NCBI GenBank assembly: GCA_943326975.2
Contig: CALPVI020000141.1
Location: forward strand, 1 to 5,577
Reading direction: 5' to 3'
From: Actinomyces viscosus
GTDB taxonomy: Bacteria; Bacteroidota; Bacteroidia; Flavobacteriales_D; Crocinitomicaceae
Length of the DNA: 5,577 nt
In this document: positions 1 through 5,577 of the stretch, one piece after another
Layout of the letters: each line of letters begins with the position of its first letter
How positions within the stretch are numbered: the stretch's first letter is position 1
Made by a program: the position numbers and the translations under genes
Notes under the pieces: generated by a model
What the model was told of the DNA's origin: nothing
What the model saw: the letters and a program-made list of their open reading frames with translations, nothing else
Databases searched by the model: none

Positions 1-145
1 ATACAGATTGCTGACAAGCAGAAAATGCAGCATAATAAACTTCATGTCCTTCTTTGATAAATTTTGCAATTGTACCACCACAACCAAACTCTCCATCATC
101 TGTATGAGGAGCAAGAACTAGTACTCTCTTTTTTTGATTTAACAT
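1..145 (-). CDS. PIG-L/LmbE-family N-deacetylase, N-terminal fragment (cut by the left window edge)
   Basis: Only the first 48 codons are in the window; the gene runs off the left edge. It starts at an ATG (145-143), 39 nt after the polymerase stop codon. Seen: MLNQKKRVLVLAPHTDDGEF followed by GCGGTIAKF and a beta strand, the start of the PIG-L/LmbE fold. In this family (MshB, BshB and relatives) the His-x-Asp-Asp motif supplies a zinc-binding His and Asp plus the Asp acting as general base; here these would be H14, D17 and D16. The usual Pro after the His is Thr (HTDD), and the following GEFGCGG fits the DDxExGCGG form. Family members are zinc hydrolases removing N-acyl groups from amino sugars and related compounds. 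Inferred role: N-deacylation of a precursor or of the glycan made by this locus. The second His-containing zinc-ligand region is outside the window, so integrity and substrate cannot be judged. No Shine-Dalgarno sequence is visible; the 39-nt gap is A+T-rich without a convincing promoter. Confidence 0.88.
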   Translation of the reverse strand, partial: MLNQKKRVLVLAPHTDDGEFGCGGTIAKFIKEGHEVYYAAFSACQQSV

Positions 146-184
146 TATTATAAAAGTATTTGATGTAAAGTTAAAATTTTTTGA

Positions 185-1351
185 TTAATCCTTAATTTCT
201 TTCTGAGTGATTAATTCATTTTCATCATAAAAAGAAGTTACTTTTTTAGAATTAAAAAGGAAAAAGAAAAACAAAATGTCGGTAAGAGAAATACCCCAAA
301 AAATACCATATTGAAAAGTAGAATACACGAATAAAATAAAAATGTATATCCAATTCTTTTTAGTGATATTGATAAATATTAAAGTAAAAAACAACAATGA
401 AATTAACAAACCATTATTTGCGATTAATTGTAAGAAGGAATTATGCGCATGGATAGGACCTGAATAATAATCAGCATAATATTTTTCAGAACCATTACCA
501 AACCAAAGATGCGTTTTTATAAAATCAATAAATTGCACCCAGATTTCATCTCTTCCAGCCAAGTCAATCCCTTTATTTCTTGTTAACTGAAAAACTACAC
601 TTTCTAAATGGGTAGATATAAAATAAGTCGTAACAAAAAACACACCTAAACCAATCACCAAATGAAAAACATATTTCCGCTTTACTTTACGATACATTAA
701 ATCAATCGCAACAATAAAAAATGGCTTTAAGGATTGTAAAGCAATGTAAAATAAAACTACAACAAATACTGTACGATTAAAAGTTAAAAAAATCACTATT
801 AATAAAAACAATCTAACTAGCTGATATTTTAGGGAAGATAATCGAAGTACATCTAATAATACAAATGCTAACAAGACTTTACAAGCTACAATACTTGAAT
901 TTGTACTCAAGCCCAATGGTCTATGAAAATAAAACTGACCTGGATGCTGGCGAATAGAATCATTCACATAATCTAATTGTGGTATAAATGTATTGATACC
1001 GACTAAATATTCCACTACCACAACTAAACCTTCCACTACAATCAACCAAACCAATATGGTTAAATCTTTTTTTTCAATGATTTGAGAATAAAAATAACTC
1101 AATAACATCAAAACAGTGTATGGAACTAAATCTAAAACTGTATCATTCGATTGAACAAAAAGTAATCGATTGATAAAACAGAAAAAAACTATGATTGATA
1201 CTAATAAAAAATTTCGATCTATTTTTCTCAATGAAAAAGAGGTTAGATTCAGATTTTTTCTATTGATAAATAAATAATAAACCAAGGGTAAAAAATAAGA
1301 AGCATGTGGAACTAATGCTAATGTTGGAATAAAGAACAGTAATCCTAACAT
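185..1351 (-). CDS. wzy: O-antigen polymerase/ligase-like integral membrane protein (Wzy type)
   Basis: A 388-residue, very hydrophobic protein with roughly ten to eleven membrane segments (for example residues 1-30, 48-64, 72-92, 97-118, 153-169, 180-203, 228-247, 310-328, 333-350, 352-367). Between the segments near 228-247 and 310-328 lies a hydrophilic stretch of about 60 residues, typical of the O-antigen ligase/polymerase superfamily (Wzy_C/WaaL-like). It holds GRDEIW (266-271) and HAHNSFLQLIANNG (301-314), matching the family's G-R-x-x-x-W and H-[NS]-x(n)-G pattern. HRPLGLSTNSS (143-153) and FNRT (191-194) are further family-like positions. Expected role: polymerising undecaprenyl-linked repeat units at the periplasmic face; a ligase function cannot be excluded because both share this fold. 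Its place 4 nt after the flippase gene favours Wzy. Length is normal. The ATG start is followed directly by the first membrane segment, and no Shine-Dalgarno sequence is visible upstream. The C-terminal tail of about 20 residues is hydrophilic. Confidence 0.87.
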   Translation of the reverse strand: MLGLLFFIPTLALVPHASYFLPLVYYLFINRKNLNLTSFSLRKIDRNFLLVSIIVFFCFINRLLFVQSNDTVLDLVPYTVLMLLSYFYSQIIEKKDLTILVWLIVVEGLVVVVEYLVGINTFIPQLDYVNDSIRQHPGQFYFHRPLGLSTNSSIVACKVLLAFVLLDVLRLSSLKYQLVRLFLLIVIFLTFNRTVFVVVLFYIALQSLKPFFIVAIDLMYRKVKRKYVFHLVIGLGVFFVTTYFISTHLESVVFQLTRNKGIDLAGRDEIWVQFIDFIKTHLWFGNGSEKYYADYYSGPIHAHNSFLQLIANNGLLISLLFFTLIFINITKKNWIYIFILFVYSTFQYGIFWGISLTDILFFFFLFNSKKVTSFYDENELITQKEIKD

Positions 1352-1355
1352 ATAC

Positions 1356-2639
1356 TTATTGTGTTTTAAGTTTACTTAAAAAAAACAACCAAGGCATTTT
1401 ATATTTTTTTGCACTCAAAATCCAAACGAATATAAATTGAATAAAAAAGGCAATTGCAGTTGCTTGAGCTGCGCCAATTGGTCCGTTCAACTTTATCAAA
1501 ACAAAATTCAATCCTATATTAATACCAGCGGTAATAAATGTAATGAGAGATACCCAATAAGTTTCTTTGATGTAAAAGAAATAATTTACTACCATCTTAT
1601 ACATTCCATTAAAAGCAAAACCTAATGAAATCCAAAAAACATAATTGATTGCTTTAGCGTATTTCGGACCAATAAACCAAGAGAAAATAGTAGGTGCACA
1701 GATTGTTAATCCAAAAGCTAATACTAACATGGCTAAAAAATAACCGTAAGTGAATTTGACTATTTTCACATCTGTTGTCCTACTTTTTTCATTTAATTTT
1801 CCATAAAAATAAGGCACCCATGCCTGATTAAATGATGTTTGAATAAGACTTATAATTTGTCCAACCTGGTAACCTACAGCATACAAACCCGTTTCACTAA
1901 TCCCAACCATCTTGGTAATAAACATTCTATCTGCCATTGCAATAAAAACTGCTCCCGTTACATGCGGAATTAATGGCACTCCAAATTTCAAAATATCTTT
2001 TATTACCTGTTTACTGATCCCTTTTTTGAATAATTTTTCTTTATATAAGAAGTAAAATGCAAATAAAGCAAATAACAATGCTGCTATCAATTGTCCATTG
2101 ATTCTACTTTCCCAACCTTTTTTTATCGTAATAATTAAAAAAACGGACAACCCCATTTCAAAAAGTGTTCGTGTAATTCTAAAAATTGCAAACTTTACCG
2201 ATTCATATTTCACTTGCCATACCGACAATAATATCTCTGAAATATTTTGAGAAAATGCACAAACTAATACTACCCATAACCAATCCGATGGGAAGTCTGT
2301 TAAGGTTGAAATTGTATTTCCTGTAAAAAAGAATAACAACAATACAGCTAAAGAAGAGATTATTACTAAGAATATGGAATTACTTACATAATGTGGGAAT
2401 GCATCTTTATCCGCTTCTTTCACAAAATATTCTCGACTTACAGCCCCATCTGTATTCAAACCTGAAAATGGAATTGTCAAACTTAAAATCATTTGAAATA
2501 TAGATATTAATCCATAATCTGCAGGTGACAAATGATTCGTTAAAAATGGAAGTAAAAGAAATGGAATACCTGCATTAAGTATATTCGCTAACGAATAAAC
2601 ACTTAATGATTTCAATAATGATTTATTTCCTATTGCCAT
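1356..2639 (-). CDS. wzx: Wzx-type polysaccharide flippase (MOP/MATE-like superfamily)
   Basis: A 427-residue polytopic membrane protein of the polysaccharide exporter family (MOP superfamily). Seen: an N-terminal helix starting SLSVYSLANILNAGIPFLLL (11-30), then LTNHLSPADYGLISIF (33-48), the classic Wzx opening with its loop before the second helix. The second half restarts with FGVPLIPH (219-226), followed by ADRMFI (236-241), LYAVGYQVGQ (252-261) and SFNQAWVPYFY (269-279), all common in bacterial Wzx proteins. The terminal helices contain INIGLNFVLI and GPIGAAQATAIAF (373-399). About 12 to 14 helices are expected. Role: translocating undecaprenyl-pyrophosphate-linked oligosaccharide from the cytoplasmic to the periplasmic leaflet. 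It begins 10 nt after the transferase gene and ends 4 nt before the polymerase start. Length is within the usual range and no frameshift is evident. Substrate cannot be read from the sequence; the context suggests a nonulosonate-containing unit. Confidence 0.93.
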   Translation of the reverse strand: MAIGNKSLLKSLSVYSLANILNAGIPFLLLPFLTNHLSPADYGLISIFQMILSLTIPFSGLNTDGAVSREYFVKEADKDAFPHYVSNSIFLVIISSLAVLLLFFFTGNTISTLTDFPSDWLWVVLVCAFSQNISEILLSVWQVKYESVKFAIFRITRTLFEMGLSVFLIITIKKGWESRINGQLIAALLFALFAFYFLYKEKLFKKGISKQVIKDILKFGVPLIPHVTGAVFIAMADRMFITKMVGISETGLYAVGYQVGQIISLIQTSFNQAWVPYFYGKLNEKSRTTDVKIVKFTYGYFLAMLVLAFGLTICAPTIFSWFIGPKYAKAINYVFWISLGFAFNGMYKMVVNYFFYIKETYWVSLITFITAGINIGLNFVLIKLNGPIGAAQATAIAFFIQFIFVWILSAKKYKMPWLFFLSKLKTQ

Positions 2640-2649
2640 TTATAATATA

Positions 2650-4017
2650 TTACTCTTTAATTATTGTCTTTAATGTTTCTTTCAACTTCGACAAATAATT
2701 TGGAGTGATTATTTCCTTATTTGAATCTAAAATATACTGTCTTTCCTGTTTTTCAAAAGTTTCTATACATCTTAAATATTCAGTTGGAGATTCAACAAAT
2801 TTAGTCACTTTTTCATTTTTTAAAACTGATCCAAAATGCATTTCAGACAAACCGTCTAAGTTGATCAAAATATTTTGTTTTCCAATAGAAGGAGCTTCTA
2901 TCGCACAACTTGAAAAAACAGTAGAATGAAAATCTGTTTGAGCCATTATTTCATAACAATTTAACCAATCTGCAATAATTACATTTTTTGGGAATCCATA
3001 TTGCTCAACTTTTTTACCTAATGTCCTTGGTATAAAAACATATAAGATCGATGAATTTAATTTTGCTGTTTCAATTATAAACTCAATCAATTGAGGTTCT
3101 ATATAATGATTTTGAGAAGTGATAGCTATTGACTTTTTATATAGATCTGTAATTGCTTTTAACTGAATGTCTGGTGAATATCCATTTGCTAAAAAATCTA
3201 AATAAAAATGTCCGACGGGAATTACATTTTGGTTATCAATAAAGTAATTCTTTTCTGAAAAAACTTCTTTTTCAACTTCTCCAAATGTAAAAATGTAATT
3301 TGGGTAAAATGAGGAATCTATCTTTTTAAATACAGAATATGCTTCATGTGATTTATTGATTACACCATGTTGAATTTCAATAACTTTTACCCCATTATCG
3401 TTTAATGCTTTGATATAGCCCATATGGGTATAATAACAAACAAAAAAAGCTGCTTTTGGTTTAAAACGTTTGATTAAAATTTGCATCAATTGATATTGCG
3501 CCCAATTTCTTGAGATGATTTCTCGATAGTTAATCGGTACATTAAATTGTTCAATAATTTGTTTAATTACATCTTCATTTTTTATTTTTTCCTTACGATT
3601 AAAAATTTTAGTATGAATCAAGATTAAAAAATACAACACAAATTTCGAAGCAATATTCTCAGTAGGAATATCCTTTTTATTATAATGTTTCGGAACTGGA
3701 TATTCAAAGACCAACCCCTTTCCTAAAATAGAATTAATAGAATCTACACTTTTATCGGTAAAAGTTTTTCCTGTTTTCTTTCTTTGATCACTTGAAGAAA
3801 AGTAGATAAACTCATACTTCTTAAATAAATTCCAAAAACCATAAAAAAAAGAAGAAAAGAAACTTTTAATAACAGAAGAATCTATGCTTTTTGAATCTGC
3901 ATCTGCAATTAATTTTGAAGCGATATAAATTCGCAAATAGGGCCATACTTTTTGACCTTTGAATTCAATCGTTTCAACAGCAAAATTATTTTCTATTTCT
4001 TCTAGTTGCTTTAACAT
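2650..4017 (-). CDS. Putative glycosyltransferase, GT-B-like; candidate nonulosonic acid transferase
   Basis: A 455-residue, mostly soluble protein that I cannot place in a named family. The N-terminus (FKGQKVWPYLRIYI, 19-32) resembles the W-P-x-x-R opening of many unassigned polysaccharide-locus proteins. A hydrophobic stretch at 126-139 could aid membrane association. The second half looks like a GT-B sugar- or polyol-phosphate-transfer fold: EIQHGVINKSHEAY (214-227), a G-E turn at 246-247, VGHFYLDF (268-275), where relatives often have G-x-x-x-x-D, TSQNHYIEPQL (300-310) and HSTVFSSCAIEAPSIGK (364-380), placed like the S/T-rich and E-containing nucleotide-sugar binding motif in capsule and TagB-like transferases. 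Its ATG directly abuts the TAG stop of the CMP-nonulosonate synthetase (0 nt gap), so translational coupling is likely; GAAAGG lies just upstream but very close to the start. Inference: it transfers the CMP-activated sugar made by its neighbour. Alternatives are a transferase for another residue of the repeat unit, or a phosphopolyol transferase. The CDS call is firm; the function is moderate. Confidence 0.72.
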   Translation of the reverse strand: MLKQLEEIENNFAVETIEFKGQKVWPYLRIYIASKLIADADSKSIDSSVIKSFFSSFFYGFWNLFKKYEFIYFSSSDQRKKTGKTFTDKSVDSINSILGKGLVFEYPVPKHYNKKDIPTENIASKFVLYFLILIHTKIFNRKEKIKNEDVIKQIIEQFNVPINYREIISRNWAQYQLMQILIKRFKPKAAFFVCYYTHMGYIKALNDNGVKVIEIQHGVINKSHEAYSVFKKIDSSFYPNYIFTFGEVEKEVFSEKNYFIDNQNVIPVGHFYLDFLANGYSPDIQLKAITDLYKKSIAITSQNHYIEPQLIEFIIETAKLNSSILYVFIPRTLGKKVEQYGFPKNVIIADWLNCYEIMAQTDFHSTVFSSCAIEAPSIGKQNILINLDGLSEMHFGSVLKNEKVTKFVESPTEYLRCIETFEKQERQYILDSNKEIITPNYLSKLKETLKTIIKE

Positions 4018-4725
4018 CTACCTTTCTATTTTCTTCTTTAATAAAAAATCTGCCACTAAAAAATCTAATTGTGTATCAATGTCAACTGAAGATTCAGTTG
4101 ACATAACATAAGCAAAATTATTTTTAGACAGAAAAAAGGTTTTTTCTTTTAAAAAGTCTTCAACTTTACAAACATAAATCGCCCCATTTAATCGATAATA
4201 AGCTGGTAAATCTTGTGAACGAGTATTTTTTACCTCATCCCTCAAAAAACTATCAAGAGACAATGTTTCATCCAAGGTATTTGACCAAAGTGGAGAATGT
4301 TCTGTTGGACAAACAGAAACAACTGCAGATGCATTTTTTAACTCCAGTAATTCGATCGCTTTTTCGATATCTTCAGAAGATCTAAGTGGAGAAGTTGGTT
4401 GTAATAAAACCAGATACTCTACTTGCTTGTCCTCTATTTCATTTAAATAATCCAAACAATGTTTTACAACATCAAAACTTGTTGCAGTGTCATTACTCAA
4501 TTCTTCAGGACGTTTGAAAGGTACCCTAGCACCAAATTCAATCGCCACTTTCACAATCTCCTCACTATCTGTCGTAACAATTACATCTTCTATTTTAGAA
4601 CAATTTTTTGCTGCCTCAATTGTCCAAGCAATCAATGGTTTACCAGCTAATTCTAAAATATTTTTTTTCGGCAATCTTTTACTTCCTCCTCGTGCAGTAA
4701 TAATCGCTGCATATTTAATTTTCAT
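4018..4725 (-). CDS. legF: CMP-nonulosonate (acylneuraminate-family) cytidylyltransferase, probably CMP-legionaminate synthetase
   Basis: A 235-residue cytoplasmic enzyme of normal length for the family. It transfers CMP from CTP to a nonulosonic acid (sialic, legionaminic or pseudaminic acid), releasing pyrophosphate. Motifs seen in order: AIITARGGSKRLPKKN (7-22), the CTP-binding loop; GKPLIAWTIEAA (28-39); VIVTTDSEEI (48-57); RPEELSND (72-79); LLQPTSPLR (107-115); RSQDLPAYYRLNGAIYV (169-185), with the R-x-N-G substrate region; and SVDIDTQLDF (213-222), whose D215 and D217 match the metal-binding aspartates of NeuA-type enzymes. All key residues appear intact. It starts 6 nt after the PtmE-like gene and its stop touches the next start codon. 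The pairing with a PtmE-like guanylyltransferase points to legionaminic acid (LegF/PtmB), but the sequence alone does not separate this from NeuA or PseF. The codons for 208-216 form a perfect inverted repeat, listed separately. Confidence 0.92.
   Translation of the reverse strand: MKIKYAAIITARGGSKRLPKKNILELAGKPLIAWTIEAAKNCSKIEDVIVTTDSEEIVKVAIEFGARVPFKRPEELSNDTATSFDVVKHCLDYLNEIEDKQVEYLVLLQPTSPLRSSEDIEKAIELLELKNASAVVSVCPTEHSPLWSNTLDETLSLDSFLRDEVKNTRSQDLPAYYRLNGAIYVCKVEDFLKEKTFFLSKNNFAYVMSTESSVDIDTQLDFLVADFLLKKKIER
4079..4104. repeat. Perfect 12-bp inverted repeat with 2-nt spacer inside the synthetase gene
   Basis: The left arm, ATGTCAACTGAA (4079-4090), and the right arm, TTCAGTTGACAT (4093-4104), are exact reverse complements separated by GA. 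The mRNA could form a compact hairpin with an effective loop of four bases if the innermost pair opens. It lies within the codons for synthetase residues 208-216, including the conserved S-V-D-I metal-site motif, so coding constrains part of it. It has no downstream U tract and sits about 60 nt before the stop, so it is not an intrinsic terminator. It may be a chance product of codon choice. Confidence 0.6.
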
Positions 4726-4731
4726 GACTGA

Positions 4732-5577
4732 TTAAAATTTAATATGTAAGACATCGTCTTGCGCTTTATTAAAATCATCATGCTTTCCTATATCCAACCA
4801 ATAACCATGAATTGGGAAATGAATCACTTTCGATTCATTTGCGATCAACGTTTCCATAAAATCAGTTGCATTAAAATGCTCTCCAATTGGAATAATATCT
4901 AATAAACTTCTTTTAATCAAATAGATCCCTGCATTTGAATAATAAGTATAAGTTGGCTTTTCTTTGAAAGATAAAATACGATTTCCTTCTTTCTCCAAAA
5001 CAGCATACGGTACATCAACCTTATAAGGTATAGATGCAACGGCCATATCTGCATCTTCCGTAATAAATTGATTGTAGAAATCTTCAAAATCGATATTCGT
5101 CAATAAATCGGAATTCATTACCAAAACTGTATCATTTTTAAAATCTTTGATCAAACTTACTGATCCAATTGTCCCCAATGGTTTAGTCTCTTCAATATAT
5201 TCAATGTGAATATTTTTTTCAGAACCATTTCCAAATTTTTGAACCAATTGTTCTCCCAAGTATTTAATTGTCAAGAAAAAATTAGAAACCCCAAATTCTG
5301 CTAAACGATCAATATTCCTTTCAATGATGGCTTTATCTCCTATTTTTAATAATGGCTTAGGTGTTGTATCCGTTAGAGGCCTCAAACGCTCTCCTCTTCC
5401 TCCTGCCATTAATACCACATCTACAGGAAGTAACGTTCTATATTTAGAAAGATTAATAATGCGTAATATTTTATTATCCCCATCTAACAAAGGAATTTGA
5501 TTCAAATTTAAGTCTTTGAATTTTTTTATTTCCTCCAACGTATAAGAACCTTGTCTCAAAAAACGAAATTGAGTAAA
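4732..5577 (-). CDS. ptmE: CBS-domain sugar-1-phosphate nucleotidyltransferase (PtmE-like), N-terminus cut by the right window edge
   Basis: The frame stays open to the right edge, giving 281 residues and no start codon. An apparent start at 5559 is a TTG inside a conserved region and should not be used: the in-window residues before it (FTQFRF) continue the protein. Residues 1 to about 50 look like the second half of a CBS module (SYTLEEIKKFKDLNLNQIPL then LDGDNKILRI). The catalytic domain starts at DVVLMAGGRGERLRPLT (53-69), the NTP-binding signature, followed by TPKPLLKIG (72-80), KPLGTIGSV (132-140), MNSDLL (154-159, metal-binding Asp), SNAGIYLI (214-221), NATDFMETLI (236-245) and HGYWLDIGKHDDF (257-269). 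In Campylobacter jejuni, PtmE, with the same CBS plus nucleotidyltransferase layout, makes GDP-glucosamine as the entry to CMP-legionaminic acid. By comparison about 65 N-terminal residues are missing here. Relatives using other sugar phosphates exist, so the GDP-GlcN assignment rests on the adjacent CMP-nonulosonate synthetase. Confidence 0.9.
   Translation of the reverse strand, partial: FTQFRFLRQGSYTLEEIKKFKDLNLNQIPLLDGDNKILRIINLSKYRTLLPVDVVLMAGGRGERLRPLTDTTPKPLLKIGDKAIIERNIDRLAEFGVSNFFLTIKYLGEQLVQKFGNGSEKNIHIEYIEETKPLGTIGSVSLIKDFKNDTVLVMNSDLLTNIDFEDFYNQFITEDADMAVASIPYKVDVPYAVLEKEGNRILSFKEKPTYTYYSNAGIYLIKRSLLDIIPIGEHFNATDFMETLIANESKVIHFPIHGYWLDIGKHDDFNKAQDDVLHIKF

Larger units (their letters stand above)
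1..5577 (-). other. Probable single operon for nonulosonate-containing glycan assembly
   Basis: All six genes are on the minus strand with gaps, in transcription order, of 6, 0, 10, 4 and 39 nt. No intergenic terminator hairpin or recognisable Bacteroidota promoter (TTTG then TAnnTTTG) was found in these gaps. The order activation, transfer, flipping, polymerisation and modification is functionally coherent. Co-transcription from a promoter right of the window is inferred. Both ends of the operon are outside the window. Confidence 0.75.

Noticed and set aside
146..184. Possible promoter or terminator in the only gap above 10 nt, between polymerase and deacetylase.
   Set aside because: The minus strand has a TACTTTTA close to the Bacteroidota -7 element TAnnTTTG, but the final G is missing, there is no TTTG at the right distance, and it is only a few bases from the start codon. 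No hairpin is present.
1364..1381. A 7-bp perfect inverted repeat (TTTTAAG / CTTAAAA with a 4-nt loop) at the flippase-polymerase junction.
   Set aside because: The stem is almost all A-T and too weak for a terminator, has no U tract after it in the transcribed direction, and overlaps the flippase C-terminal codons. It is expected by chance in sequence this A+T-rich.
4459..4735. Plus-strand open frames opposite the synthetase, and similar ones opposite the flippase (1437-1625) and transferase (2705-2929).
   Set aside because: They lie antisense to well-supported genes with conserved motifs, are short, resemble no known protein, and are expected from antisense reading of A+T-rich coding sequence.
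4817..4840. A 9-bp inverted repeat (AAATGAATC / GATTCATTT, 6-nt spacer) within the PtmE-like gene.
   Set aside because: Short, A+T-rich and inside a conserved coding region; a repeat this size is expected about once by chance in a window like this.
5213..5235. Near-identical short sequence shared with about 482-503, both encoding FGNGSEK (PtmE-like protein and polymerase).
   Set aside because: The two sites are in unrelated proteins, each in its own family context, with no extended similarity around them; best explained as coincidence.

Overview
The window is a single run of six co-directional genes on the minus strand: an A+T-rich bacterial surface-polysaccharide or glycan assembly locus. 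The strong A+T bias, very short gene gaps, start codons mostly lacking a clear Shine-Dalgarno sequence, and the gene content suggest Bacteroidota, most likely a flavobacterium. That assignment is inference from style, not from a marker gene.

In the direction of transcription (high to low coordinates) the order is: a sugar-1-phosphate nucleotidyltransferase with a CBS-type N-terminus, cut by the right window edge (PtmE-like, 4732-5577); a CMP-nonulosonate synthetase (LegF/NeuA type, 4018-4725); an unclassified, probably GT-B-like glycosyltransferase (2650-4017); a Wzx-type flippase (1356-2639); a Wzy/O-antigen-ligase-type polymerase (185-1351); and the first 48 codons of a PIG-L/LmbE-family deacetylase cut by the left edge (1-145). 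Gene gaps in that order are 6, 0, 10, 4 and 39 nt, so one transcript is likely. There is no non-coding stretch longer than 39 nt, and no RNA gene, mobile element, CRISPR array or convincing terminator was seen.

How the genes fit together: the PtmE-like enzyme is expected to make the nucleotide-sugar precursor (GDP-GlcN/GlcNAc in the Campylobacter legionaminic acid pathway). The synthetase activates the finished nine-carbon acid as its CMP-sugar. The 455-residue transferase, whose start codon abuts the synthetase stop, is the best local candidate to transfer it. The flippase and polymerase then move the lipid-linked unit across the inner membrane and polymerise it. The deacetylase may trim an N-acyl group on a precursor or on the glycan. 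The middle of the nonulosonate pathway (dehydratase, aminotransferase, NDP-hydrolysing epimerase, NeuB-like synthase) is absent and is predicted to lie upstream, beyond position 5577.

The items most worth follow-up are the unassigned transferase, the deacetylase attached to a probable legionaminic-acid locus, and a perfect 12-bp inverted repeat inside the synthetase gene.
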